In this document: positions 1 through 10,500 of the stretch, piece after piece | How the letters are laid out: each line of letters opens with the position of its first letter | Position numbering within the stretch: position 1 is the stretch's first letter | Assembly: GCA_947579665.1 (NCBI GenBank) | Contig: OX388348.1 | Span: forward strand, 2,852,001 to 2,916,000 | DNA: 64,000 bases | Direction of reading: 5' to 3' | Source of the DNA: Sympetrum striolatum | Lineage: Eukaryota; Arthropoda; Insecta; Odonata; Libellulidae | Notes under the pieces: generated by a model | Database searches by the model: none | The model's input: only the letters and a program-made list of their open reading frames with translations | Told to the model about the DNA's origin: nothing | Program-made: the position numbers and the translations under genes

Positions 1-1439
1 GCATCCTGTCACAAAATATTTAGACAACAGATCTTAGCCAATAATCCGGGTGTGAAATGCAGTTTCCGGCGGCGACCGCAACACACGGCCACACCGCAAA
101 GGCGAGATCCTTGCCATCCCCGCCCCGGGCGATAATCACCCAAAATCCCACCAAAAAGAACCCCTTTCATCTTGCACCGATATCGCAACAAGTAAAGATG
201 CCAGGTAAGGGCATCGAGAAGAGAAAGAAGGAAAAGTTCATTGAATTACCGGCAAAGGCTTCCTCCTTGGGCGGAAGGAAAAAAGACCTGTTGTCCTCGA
301 AGCCGAGGATTAGAGCGGAAGTGGAAGAAAGGCGAAAATCGCAGAAGGGCCCTGTCACAGAGTCGAATTTTGGGCGAAAGAAGGAGCTGATTACAGAAGC
401 CGCAAATCCAATCTTACTTGGATGAAGGCAATGGGTGTTATTGGCAAAGGATGGACCGGTGTGGCCAGCCGCTGTCTTTCAGTCATCTACCCGTAGTATG
501 CTCTTCAGATGCAATGCGCCCCCTGAGAAGAATGTACTGCTAGCCAGTCATGTACTGTCTCAAGTGAATTAGTGGAAACACGATTCCGAAACGATGAATG
601 AATTGAGGACTAAATATAACTATAGGATGTCAGTCGTTCAAAAAAGATTTTAGCCTTTGACAATGAATGGCTCCGTTAACACAAGATAGTTGATTAGTTG
701 AGGAGTTACGATTGTAATGCCGTGCAGATAAGTATCGCAATACGGAGGTCGCAGTTGTGAAATTCGTAAATGGCAGTAAAGAGGCTTGTTGAAATTTATA
801 GTATGAAAAAATGAATGGATTAATTTAAGTGATTAGGATATTCTCAAGTAGGAATATTAACTGCGAGAGAAAATGTCACAACCCATAGAAAATGATATGC
901 TTAAATATGTTAATAGTAACAAAAAACGCCTACCATATCCAACATTTTAAATCTCAAACTTTCAGACAAAAACTTGGTAAGAAGCTACTTTCATCGATAT
1001 CAATCACCTCATATATTAAGGAAAAGTTACTCACATAAATGAGGAAAGCCATCAAAGTTCCACCGATCCGGAACAATGAGGGTGCCATTAATCTGGCATC
1101 GCCGTTTTAGTATTGTAAACATAATGTAATCTACTTTAGAATTCTTCAAGATCTACGCACTAACACCAGAATTCCGCAATCGTCTCTGCCATAAAGCTGT
1201 TAAAATAACAGAAAAATAGAAAACTTTCTACCTGCCAGCCCGTCCGTTGTCAATGCTGCCAAAATGTAAATCAAAGCTACGGAAAGATTTAAAGTATGTC
1301 AAGAGATATCTATCCTCCGAAATAAGATCAAAATACAGCCAAAACTCAAAGCATGATAAAATCCACTGTATCCGGAAAACTTAAAGCTTCAACCCTCTTT
1401 CCCCAAAAACGACACGAAGACTCTAAAAACTGTTTCCAA
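1..1439. other. Unassigned sequence left of the Transib element
   Basis: No gene or repeat recognised. The first 480 bases are GC-richer than the rest and contain an open frame on the plus strand (57-425, 122 codons). Its predicted protein is Lys/Arg-rich, resembles no family I know, and shows no start-site or splice context. From about 550 the sequence becomes AT-rich and stop-dense in all frames. Confidence 0.5.
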
Positions 1440-1444
1440 CGACG
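1440..1444. repeat. Target site duplication, left (CGACG)
   Basis: CGACG directly abuts the left end of the Transib element and is repeated exactly at 4539-4543. Transib insertions are known for 5-bp GC-rich duplications with a CGNCG-like consensus, which this matches. Confidence 0.85.
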
Positions 1445-2182
1445 CACAGTGGGCTAGAATCGAAAAAACCTGGACAAGGGGCTAAAAATGTTTTTTTTGA
1501 GTGCGGTTATTGAAACTTGCCATAGTTATTGAAAAATGATTGAATTTTATGTTCCCGCTCGTCGTTTTTTAAAATTTTTAGGCGTCAAATAGATACAGGG
1601 CGTCAAACTTGAGAAATTTTCACGAAAACGGGAAGTTTCGGATTTTTCGGAAAAACGTTCAAGTTCGTTGATATATAGTTGCTTTTGAGAGAAGCTGTTG
1701 GAAAAAACAACACAGCAGTAATCTAGCATTACTCTTTGTCTTGTAATTCGCTGAATGTTTCATGCTCTAAGATGGTTTTTTGGTTATTTAAAGCAACAAA
1801 ATGGCGGACACCTTTTACGGAGAAATTTCGAGATAAAGTAAGGAAATCAACTAGGTAAACAGCGATGGACTATCAAGTCTCTTATACCACGTCAATCTAC
1901 AGGGCTTCTAGATATGAAATCTGAAGAGACTGTTTCATTTCACCTGCTACCCTGTGATTGCGGTGGACTTTTCCTGAGCGCTGTGTGGTCCGGCTGGGCG
2001 CCGTAGAATACCCAAATCCGGTTTCGGTGTCTTTTTGGTTATGTTGAGTCGAAAATTTTGCTTCTTTTATGTTTAATTCTGGCAAACCATATTAAAAACT
2101 TATTTTAATACACTTTAAGATATGAGTTTGAGACTATGAATTTACATAGTAAATGCGGAATTGAGAAATTTTGGCACATTAG
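1445..2182 (+). repeat. Transib left terminal inverted arm
   Basis: Starts with heptamer CACAGTG (1445-1451). An A-rich block GAAAAAACC follows at 1462-1470, ten bases after the heptamer. The arm matches the reverse complement of 3799-4538 with few mismatches by eye and stops matching near GGCACATTAG (2173-2182). Confidence 0.85.
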
Positions 2183-2343
2183 GGAAATTGTTTGTTAGTT
2201 TGTTTAATACGTATAAAAACTCTTAAAATTGTTAATATTCCTGTGAATTTTACACATATTACCTTAATTGTCGGAATGGCTGCTTACATCTCAATTATTT
2301 ATTGTAATTAACGTATTTCATTCCCTTATTAAGTTCCTCCCAC

Positions 2344-2730
2344 TCAGTCGTCAGAATATTCTTCATCTGAATCCTCGGATTCAAATAACTCACTCTCTCG
2401 GTCGTCGATGATGAGATTTCTTAACTCTGTTGTTAGGATCCTTTTCTTCTTGGATTTCAATGTGCCTTACATGGTAAACCTGGCATTTGATGTAACCAGC
2501 AGCCTTTTTATTAAATCCTCATTAGTGGCTATTCTCGAGTGTTTCCTCGTGAATCTTACCCGAAACCTCCTGATATCTTTGTTTCTAGCTTCCATGGCTT
2601 CTTCTCATAGCTCTCCCATCGGAAGAATCGCATCTTTTTATATTCCTGTTCCGTGAATAAGTACTCTATGTTCTGTTGGATGCATATAGTACCAATGATA
2701 CAAATTTACGTAGAGACTGGCAGTATCCCA
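2344..2730 (-). pseudogene. Transib transposase C-terminal fragment (catalytic-Glu block)
   Basis: Reading the minus strand from 2730 in one frame gives a fragment opening WDTASLYVNLYHWYYMHPTE, then VLIHGTGI, a stop, then a stop just before EEAMEARNKDIRRFRVRF, then TNEDLIKRLLVTSN, another stop, and a Lys-rich stretch ending in an acidic tail (ESEDSDEEYSDD) with a terminator at 2344-2346. The EARNK-xxRRFR block resembles the region around the catalytic Glu of the RAG1/Transib core (mouse RAG1 Glu962 context: ES-GNK-xxRRFR), and that Glu is present here. Three in-frame stops interrupt an otherwise continuous frame, which marks a decayed gene and not random open sequence. The part of the family protein between the first Asp block and this block is missing. 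Confidence 0.75.
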
Positions 2731-2776
2731 GCAGTAGCTTGAAAAAATGAAGTTTGAGTAAAATGCTGAATTAGTG

Positions 2777-3145
2777 CTATTCACCTGTATTATCGTTGAC
2801 TAAACGGAGAGGAACGAGAGATCTCACGAATAAGAACTCGTAAAATTTTTCCTCTTGTTGCCATCCTTGCTTATACAGTGAATGGCCAGAGCTTCCAAAG
2901 AAACCATATTTGCTGGTTAGAGAGCATTTGATTTTACGCTTTGAGGCTTGTACTGTTGATACTGAAGCTACAATTCTTGACGCTGTATGTGCTAGCAGAG
3001 ATTGTAAATTCACTTCGCAAGTCTCTTTCGAAACGGAAATCCCTTCTGGATATGGAGCAAGGCAGTACCTAAGAGAATCATTCACATCAGAGTTTAATCT
3101 TTCAAGTTCAACTTGCGAATCAAAACATTCAGCAGATGATTCTTT
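2777..3145 (-). pseudogene. Transib transposase fragment (first catalytic-Asp block)
   Basis: An open minus-strand frame of about 122 codons, preceded by an in-frame stop at 3146-3148 and ending at 2777. An internal Met gives 102 residues. It has a helical stretch (NDSLRYCLAPYPEGISVSKE), then KIKCSLTSKYGFFGSSGHSL, a YKQGW motif, and LFVRSLVPLRLVN. The last two motifs resemble the RNase H-like strand carrying the first catalytic Asp of RAG1/Transib proteins (a DG-x-S/G pattern followed by a hydrophobic strand). The expected Asp before GSSGH reads Phe here, so the active site appears broken. The frame stops just after VNDNTGE, where the family protein would continue through its middle domain. 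The family resemblance is from memory of the motifs, not from an alignment run. Confidence 0.65.
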
Positions 3146-3180
3146 CTATCCAATATTGATTCGGTTTCCTTCACTTTTAT

Positions 3181-3212
3181 AATTACTTGATGAATCACCA
3201 ATCAAGTAATTT
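3181..3212. repeat. Short perfect hairpin inside the Transib element
   Basis: AATTACTTGAT at 3181 is followed after a short loop by ATCAAGTAATT, forming an 11-bp stem. It lies just upstream, on the minus strand, of the transposase fragment. Function unknown. Confidence 0.6.
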
Positions 3213-3798
3213 CGAAAAAATGCATTTCACATAAGACAATCCTATGTTTTAATAAACATCAAGTAAAAGACTATTTAAAAAACGGAAATAAATAAGGATC
3301 TGTTGCTAAATTCTCCATACTGAATGATGAAAAGTACCCAATTCACTACTTAGATTCGCAATTTTTGGTATAAAAACATTTAAGATTCCCATCATTCATG
3401 GTAAAAAAATAACAACAAACGGATCGTCGTTGTATCTCGTGAATTCTCTTGAAGCCAAAATACTGTGGCATGATATCCGAAAACCAAAAGCACAAGAAAA
3501 TAACTTTTTGCCTTCAAAGAAAGATTAAAACAGAAACTTCCAAAATATTTTCTCTTTCCTAACAACTCCGAAGGCACGTGCCCAATAGCCCTAGCAAAGG
3601 GGCGGATGCGTACGGATGATGGCATTGCACTAGAGTGCCGTAATCCGTACTTAACTCAGGGCCCATAAAATAAGGGTCGCCTAAATTGCCAGATGAGAAG
3701 ATTGCTCAATTCTGTTAACAGTATTTTTGACCAGGATAGAAAATATAAAGTTCGCCAGAGTTATTTTTACTGGTAAAAATATAATATAGACCAGTGTC

Positions 3799-4538
3799 TC
3801 TAATGTGCCAAAATTTCTCAATTCCGCATTTACTATGTAAATTAATAGTCTCAAACTCATATCTTAAAGTGTATTAAAATATGTTTTTAATATGGTTTAC
3901 CAGAATTAAACATAAAAGAAGCAAAATTTTCGACTCAACATAACCAAAAAGACACCGAAACCGGATTTGGGTATTCTACGGCGCCCAGCCGGACCGCACA
4001 GCGCTCAGGAAAAGTCCACCGCAATCACAGGGTAGCAGTTGAAATGAAACAGTCTCTTCAGATTTCATATCTAGAAGCCTTGTAGATTGACGTGGTATAA
4101 GAGACTTGATAGTCCATCGCTGTTTACCTAGTTGATTTCCTTACTTTATCTCGAAATTTCTCCGTAAAAGGTGTCCGCCATTTTGTTGCTTTAAATAACC
4201 AAAGAACCATCTTAGAGCATGAAACATTCAGCGAATTACAAGACAAAGAGTAATTCTAGATTACTGCTGTGTTGTTTTTTCCAACAGCTTCTCTCAAAAG
4301 CAACTATATATCAACGAACTTGAACGTTTTTCCGAAAAAATCCGAAACTTCCCGTTTTCGTGAAAATTTCTCAAGTTTGACGCCCTGTATCTATTTGACG
4401 CCTAAAAATTTAAAAAAACGACGAGCGGGAACATAAAATTCAATCATTTTTCAATAACTATGGCAAGTTTCAATAACCGCACTCAAAAAAACCATTTTTA
4501 GCCCCTTGTCCAGGTTTTTTCGATTCTAGCCCACTGTG
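3799..4538 (-). repeat. Transib right terminal inverted arm
   Basis: Reverse complement of the left arm, ending CTAGCCCACTGTG at 4526-4538, with only scattered substitutions and one or two small indels seen by eye. Confidence 0.85.
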
Positions 4539-4543
4539 CGACG
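4539..4543. repeat. Target site duplication, right (CGACG)
   Basis: Exact copy of 1440-1444, immediately outside the terminal GTG of the right arm. Confidence 0.85.
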
Positions 4544-6503
4544 GGGAGAAATTTTGAAAAGGAAACTCCCCTTACGACCGAGGTGAAGGTGGCATATTTT
4601 AAACAGGGGACCGAAAACAACTCGAGATGTTCTGAAAGAGAATAATGGCGACTCGAAATGACTAGAGAGAGGTCACGGTTGCGTCACACACAAAGAGCGA
4701 AGTACGGACCACAAAAATACGGAAACTGCGCTGCACACAAAGGATACGAAGAAAAGCAAATACAGCCGGGGTCCCAATACTCGGCGTGTTGTACGACATT
4801 CGCTGAAGAGGACACGCCTTGCACCGAAGGCGACTATGATGTTTGTGTTTCTTTCTCACCAACTCACTCACTCTTTCGCAACTTACCGACGCATACTCTT
4901 ACTTGTTTATTCTTCATATTACCGAGGAAAGCTTCTGTTTTGGAGACTTTTCAGGGATAGTCTGCCGCCTCATTTCGAAAGATTTATCATACACGCGAGT
5001 CGCTCTATACAGCGCAAGCCTACCGTAAAGCAAATATTCTCCTCAGTGTAATGATAGAAATACAAATCGCAAATAAATTAATAAACATCAGATTCAGCTG
5101 ATAGCGATAGACTAACCGGAATCGGATTTGTAAGGCGTCGCAGTTTGTCGCAGTCATAGAACTACAATACAACGATTTTATGATATTTGATTTTAATAAA
5201 AAAGCCAATTAGTACCTATGCTATGAAAGTTAGCACATATGGCAAATTAGATTCCAGATGGATTGAAGTTGAAAAGTAGATAAATACATCGTTTTGACAA
5301 ACAACATCTATCAGCAACATTAGGGTTAAAAATCAGAGTACTTTATAAAGAAACCTTTCCGACAGTTTTTCGAAAATGCGTATTGGACATTTCAGTCCTC
5401 CGATGGAGGCGAACATATAATATGAAGATTTCTTAAATACTCGATAAATTTGGATTTATAATTATAAAAGTTTGTTTGCCACATGACAAATCAAAAATTT
5501 ATTATGCATCATGACATTAATACATCATCAAATGCAAGATATTCAAAGTAACTAAACACTATGTTGAATGACGACGGGTAGCGTTAATACTGAATTTATT
5601 ATAATCTAGTTAGTTAACGATTGCTATATTTATTGCAATTATGACACGTGCTGTGGGGAAATACAGCGGAATAACTAAAGTAAGCTATATAAAACACTGA
5701 AAATTGCATTTCTCATCAGATGATCTTCAGCAGGATTTCTATCCGAACAGAAGAGTTCCATTTCGCCAACTTTCTCACCTACTTCTCTAATTCGAAGAAC
5801 TACTTAACGTGATCTGATGCGAATGAATTAGCGGATGCCTCTAATTGAGCCATTAACTGCAAACGGACAACAGATTCCCATCGCGACGCCATCTGAGATT
5901 TTCATCGAAGAAAACTTTGCGATGGAACATAGAAATATTTTCACGATTAAAAAGATCTTTAATAGCAGGCAAAGAAAGAGTGGAAACGTCAAAATATTGA
6001 GGAAACACCGGACAAGGAAAAGCAAAAAGCTCCTCTCTAATTACCAAACGTAATCCTATCAAGATATTATTGGCAAATAAAATAATTCCAAAATATTTTG
6101 AAGCTCGGGTCGTGTGATTAATTACGAAAGGCTTTAATTAAAACATTGAGTTTAAACGATGTTTGTAATTAAGTCTGCAAAAATTAAATTTTTCGCGTTG
6201 TGTATACAGATGAGCTCATTAAAGCTTTAATACATACTTTGAAAACAATGACTGTTTATTAAAAATTAAATAAAAAAATATTGCTCATAGTGATTTAACA
6301 AACAGCACAATCTGAAGAAAATTATTTCAAAGAATTTTTAAAATATAAACGCCTGAATCGGCTACGACAATGACACAAATGTAAGGACCAATCTACCTCG
6401 CAATATTTTTCTAACCTAAATAAACCGATAAACCACCCAAAACGTATTAGTTTCAAAATTTGCAGGATATCTATTATATATAGATGCTTCTCCGGATTCA
6501 TTC

Positions 6504-6505
<2 letters not shown>
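4544..6505. other. Unassigned AT-rich sequence
   Basis: No gene, RNA or repeat recognised. Open frames up to 100 codons (for example 4658-4960) resemble no known protein and overlap others in different frames, as expected by chance. Confidence 0.5.
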
Positions 6506-6578
<73 letters not shown>

Positions 6579-6597
6579 TAGATAGATAGATAGATAG
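6506..6597. repeat. Compound microsatellite (TA)n-(GATA)n
   Basis: Uninterrupted TA dinucleotides run from about 6506 to 6576 and pass directly into five GATA units to about 6597. The minus-strand frame across it, with a run of alternating Ile-Tyr, is an artefact of this repeat. Confidence 0.98.
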
Positions 6598-6694
6598 GAT
6601 ACAAAGTCATAGGATAAACCACAAGCGTCATTGACATAAAATTTAACGACCTATTGGCCATAACGTGTAACCACCAGAAAAATTGCGATTTTGA

Positions 6695-7575
6695 ACCCCA
6701 GTGTCATGGGTTCGATTCCAGAGGACCTCAAAGTCCCGATTTTTCCCATTTGAATGCATTGCTTTGAATTTCGGGAATTTAAAAAAAATACTTCCCGGAT
6801 GATTAGAGAATCTAAACTCAAGCAGCCAATAGATATGGTTATGAACTATTGAAAACATTAATGACTTTTACAGAAATTATCCTGAGTTCGATGCTAGGAC
6901 GATGCAAAAATCTGTCATTTAAAATACATTGAGGTAGTTTTTCATTATTTATTTTAAAGAACTTATCGAAATTATAGGAAGTTCTTGCTTATGTGGAAGA
7001 TGTATATTAAAAATTGGTTTTAGAAAAAAATTTACATAAGACCGTACTGTTCATGGGTTCGATGCCAGAGCACATTAAAATTTCTCTCATAAGGAATATA
7101 ACGGAAAAGTAGGACGTCGTTTGAGGCAGTTGCAGCCAATATTTCTGCTTGAATTTTCACACAAAATTAAAAATTGCAATCTTCTGTTGTGCTGCGTATA
7201 AATTATTACCAGAAAGACCCAGGTTCGAAGCCAGGCGGTATATATCCCCCATTTAAAATACATAGTGGTAGTATTCATTATTTATTTTGATCCACTTATC
7301 GAAATAATTGGAAGTTCTTGCTTAGATAGAAGATGTATAATAAGACTCGGTTTAAGAAAAAAACTTAAAAAAAAAATAATACCATGCTGTTCCTGGGTTC
7401 GATGCCAGCGCACATTACAAATTCTCACGCAAGGAATATATGTGAAAAGTAGGACGTCGTTTGTGGCAGTTGCAGCCAATATTTCTGCTTGAATTTTCAC
7501 ACATAGTTAGAGATGGTGATCTTCTATTGTGTTTCATAGTAAGTTCACCAGGAAGACCCTGGTTCGATGCCAGAC
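6695..7575 (+). repeat. Tandem array with B-box-like motifs every ~170 bp (unit ~339 bp)
   Basis: Six copies of a GGTTCGATNCCAG-type motif lie near 6706, 6884, 7051, 7221, 7394 and 7560, spaced about 166-178 bp. From about 6881 to 7558 the sequence is two copies of a roughly 339-bp unit. Both copies share AATACAT-containing and TATCGAAAT-containing blocks and the block AGGACGTCGTTTG (near 7111 and 7451) followed by GCAGCCAATATTTCTGCTTG. A more degraded copy precedes them. The motif matches the Pol III internal B box (GGTTCGANNCC), but no good A box was seen at the usual spacing, so this is either a tandem satellite or chained tRNA-like SINE tails. Confidence 0.75.
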
Positions 7576-10500
7576 GATTTAATTGCAGCGAATTTTAAGA
7601 ATATTTTCAATCCTTTTTCTTTTCTTTTGAGGACCGTACCGATATGATGCCGATATGAAATCAGTGTTCTCGATCTGCTTGCAGTATGCAAGCTACATTT
7701 TACTCGTAATATAAAGCTTTAAAAGTCTTTTTTCTGGTTATCGGCGATACAATGTAATAATTCCAGAGCAAAATTATTTATCAAAGTATGAGATCAAAAG
7801 ATTCGAATCTCCGACACTGGTGTAAATAATATAAAATACGAGTTAAGGGAATTCTATCCAACATAACCGTGGATTACGATAACAAACTTCTGCCATTGAA
7901 TAAAATTGGCTAAAATCAAACCACTGCATATCTATAAAAATTATTATATGAGAAAAAACTGAGATAAATCAAATTCGCGTTAAAGCTAATTAACGAACAG
8001 GGATATTTCTTCATCCAAGAACTTCCCCCGCACCTAATGCACATCGGTCAGCGAGATCAACTTGGGGTTCCGTGACCCTTGAAATAAAATGTGAACCTTA
8101 AGAGCGATTTCAGCGAAACCTAACCTAATTAGATAAACCATTTTCGCACAAAATCCTGTAGTTCAGGTCTGCAGTGCACGATTCCTGTAGCTCGATCGCT
8201 TAGAAATCTTCCTATTTCTCAGGAATTTCCTATCTAATGTACCCGATCTCAAGCAACGTAATGATTCCGAGAAATAAGAGCCGGACTGCTAATGATTTTT
8301 ATGTTATCTATTGTTTGGAATATTACTCTTTTCCGGTTTCACGAAAACTCGTTTGCCACGACGCCATGACAAACTAACAAAGACAAAATGAAGCCCATCT
8401 GAAAATTATTTGGCCAAAATCAATACCTCTTTTATGCCTTCTTACGAAAATGGTAGGATTCCCAAGCGTGTTTGCTTTAATTAATTTCCTGAAATACGCA
8501 ATATCAAACTTATTGTAGATTTTATAAGGATTACACCTGATTCGGTAAGATTATTTAAGAATGTATAATATCAATGAATTTATTAAAAGCCTCCCTCGCT
8601 ACAAAAAATTACTTACGAAGTGCATTTATATCTGAAACGTGGGGAAAATTAAATTTTAATATCTGATTTCTTTGAGTGCGGAAATGTAAATAAACAATTG
8701 AATAAATTCGTATATATGAGACCATTTTTCGTAATGCAAAAATAACGAGGGAATTAATGATATGAAAATAACAGAATGCATGGTATGTGACAAGTGATAG
8801 AATCTTTCAAATGTCAATACACATTTGGAAGTAAACATTTTCCGTGCAAAGTTTGTGAAAGAAGGTAAATAGATAGAAAAGGATGGCCTCTTATCATGGC
8901 TGAATTCAGAAACAAAATCAATCAAAACAACGAATCACAATCTTCGACATTCATGAACGTATTCATGAATAATTCCCCCAAAAAGTAATCCACCACATTC
9001 AAAGCCAAGGCTCAGTATTATAAAAAGTTTTAATTTTAACCTATTAATATTGAGTTAGCGCATTGCAAGCATATCCAACCCAGCAATATCTAAACGCGAT
9101 TCCATATCGTAACTGAATAACTTGACGAGGGAAACTAATTGCCGTGAACTTAGCTGCGGGTCGTCGGGAAAGCAAATCTTATGACACTCGATGACCTTTG
9201 GAGCGGCAATTCAAACGCTGCCTTGAAAGTATTACGGCGAGGTATTGTAAAAGATGCGACCAGAGAGATAATAGAGGCATGCATGAGTCCACGCGAAATG
9301 CGTAACTTCGAGGAAACACACGTCTTCATTAACTTGCGGAAGGCCGAGTCCTAATGCAAGGCAAACATTTACATTACGTAGATATATGTTGGTTATGTGG
9401 AGTGCAGGACATCAACTCCGAGCATTGAGTTAAACCGTACCGACTTGTCAGATGTGCGTGAGTGGACAATGAATATTGAATGTAGAAAATGAAGGATAAA
9501 TAATATTAAAAATCTTGATTACCGCGAGATCATAGCTTTATGCTACAAGCATTTGATATTGCATAATGTGACAGAGAGAAAGAAAGCGCGCTATGGATAT
9601 TTAAAATATATAATCGCTTGAAAACAATTCTCATAGATCAAACCATCGGAAAATACCACGAAAAAGCATCACCGACAAATCATAAATCTTAATGCCATCA
9701 TTTTGCTGATGTTCTCTAATTTAACCAACTCTAACCACACTATTAATTCATCTCGAATATCAATCTCGCATTCTATAATGACAGCAGTGATAAACAAGCT
9801 GAAACTTTGAATATAATATGTAGTAATCCAAATGCAAAAAAATTTAAGGCTTTCAGTAGAAATGGTCAACAGTCTTTTGATATTTTCGAGGATTATTTGA
9901 ACATTATTATCTAGAGATTTTCTACTCTTCAAAAAGATATTACCCGATATATTATCCGTAAGAACTAAGTTATAATCCATATTAAATGTATAAAATTACA
10001 TATGGATTTCACTGCCTTGAAACGGGGAAGAAATTTACACCATTGACAAACGCTGCTTTTTTCAAACCGATAAAATTAATCTTTCACACCAACACTCATT
10101 TTATTGCAGAAATAACGCAGAATATCTCGTTCAGAGCGAGTAAAAGAGCGAAGCATGGCTTCCGAATAGCTTAAAAATCAACTCCGCTTGCCATAATGCT
10201 GACTAAATCGACTGTTTCACTTAATACTTATTTACCAATAATACACCGCAAAGGGGTAAAAGTCACGCTGCTCCTTTTTCTAATAATCCTTTTCTTTAGC
10301 GACAACAGGAGCACCCTAAGGGATCATACAATTCCAAAATGAAACCTCGGGTACAAGATAAAGGAAATAATTTACATGTAAAATATTACCATCTACTGAT
10401 TAATTACTATATCGTAAATTGACTCTTATAGGGCAATTATATGAATAGGTTTTATTGACCTTTGCAGTCAGTATCACATGCATCATGAGATGAAGACTTC

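Larger units (their letters stand above)
1445..4538 (-). mobile_element. Transib-family (RAG1-related) DNA transposon, internally deleted
   Basis: A 3094-bp element bounded by inverted ends that begin CACAGTGGGCTAG and flanked by exact CGACG 5-bp duplications. Family assignment rests on three independent signs. First, the 5-bp CG-rich target duplication. Second, the CACAGTG terminus; Transib ends resemble the V(D)J recombination signal heptamer. Third, minus-strand coding remnants (2777-3145 and 2344-2730) resembling the first catalytic-Asp block and the catalytic-Glu C-terminal block of Transib/RAG1 core transposases. The terminal inverted arms are about 740 bp, far longer than the short inverted repeats usual for the family, and nearly identical. 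The coding region carries stop codons and lacks the middle of the transposase, so the copy is non-autonomous. Strand is given as that of the transposase remnant. Confidence 0.85.

Noticed and set aside
57..425. Plus-strand 122-codon Lys/Arg-rich frame at the window start
   Set aside because: No domain or conserved motif, and the opposite strand is also open over much of it.
6416..6661. Minus-strand frame with a long Ile-Tyr run
   Set aside because: Pure translation of the TA microsatellite.
6695..7575. CRISPR-like spaced repeats
   Set aside because: Motifs are short with ~170-bp intervals, the intervals are themselves homologous, and the genome is eukaryotic.
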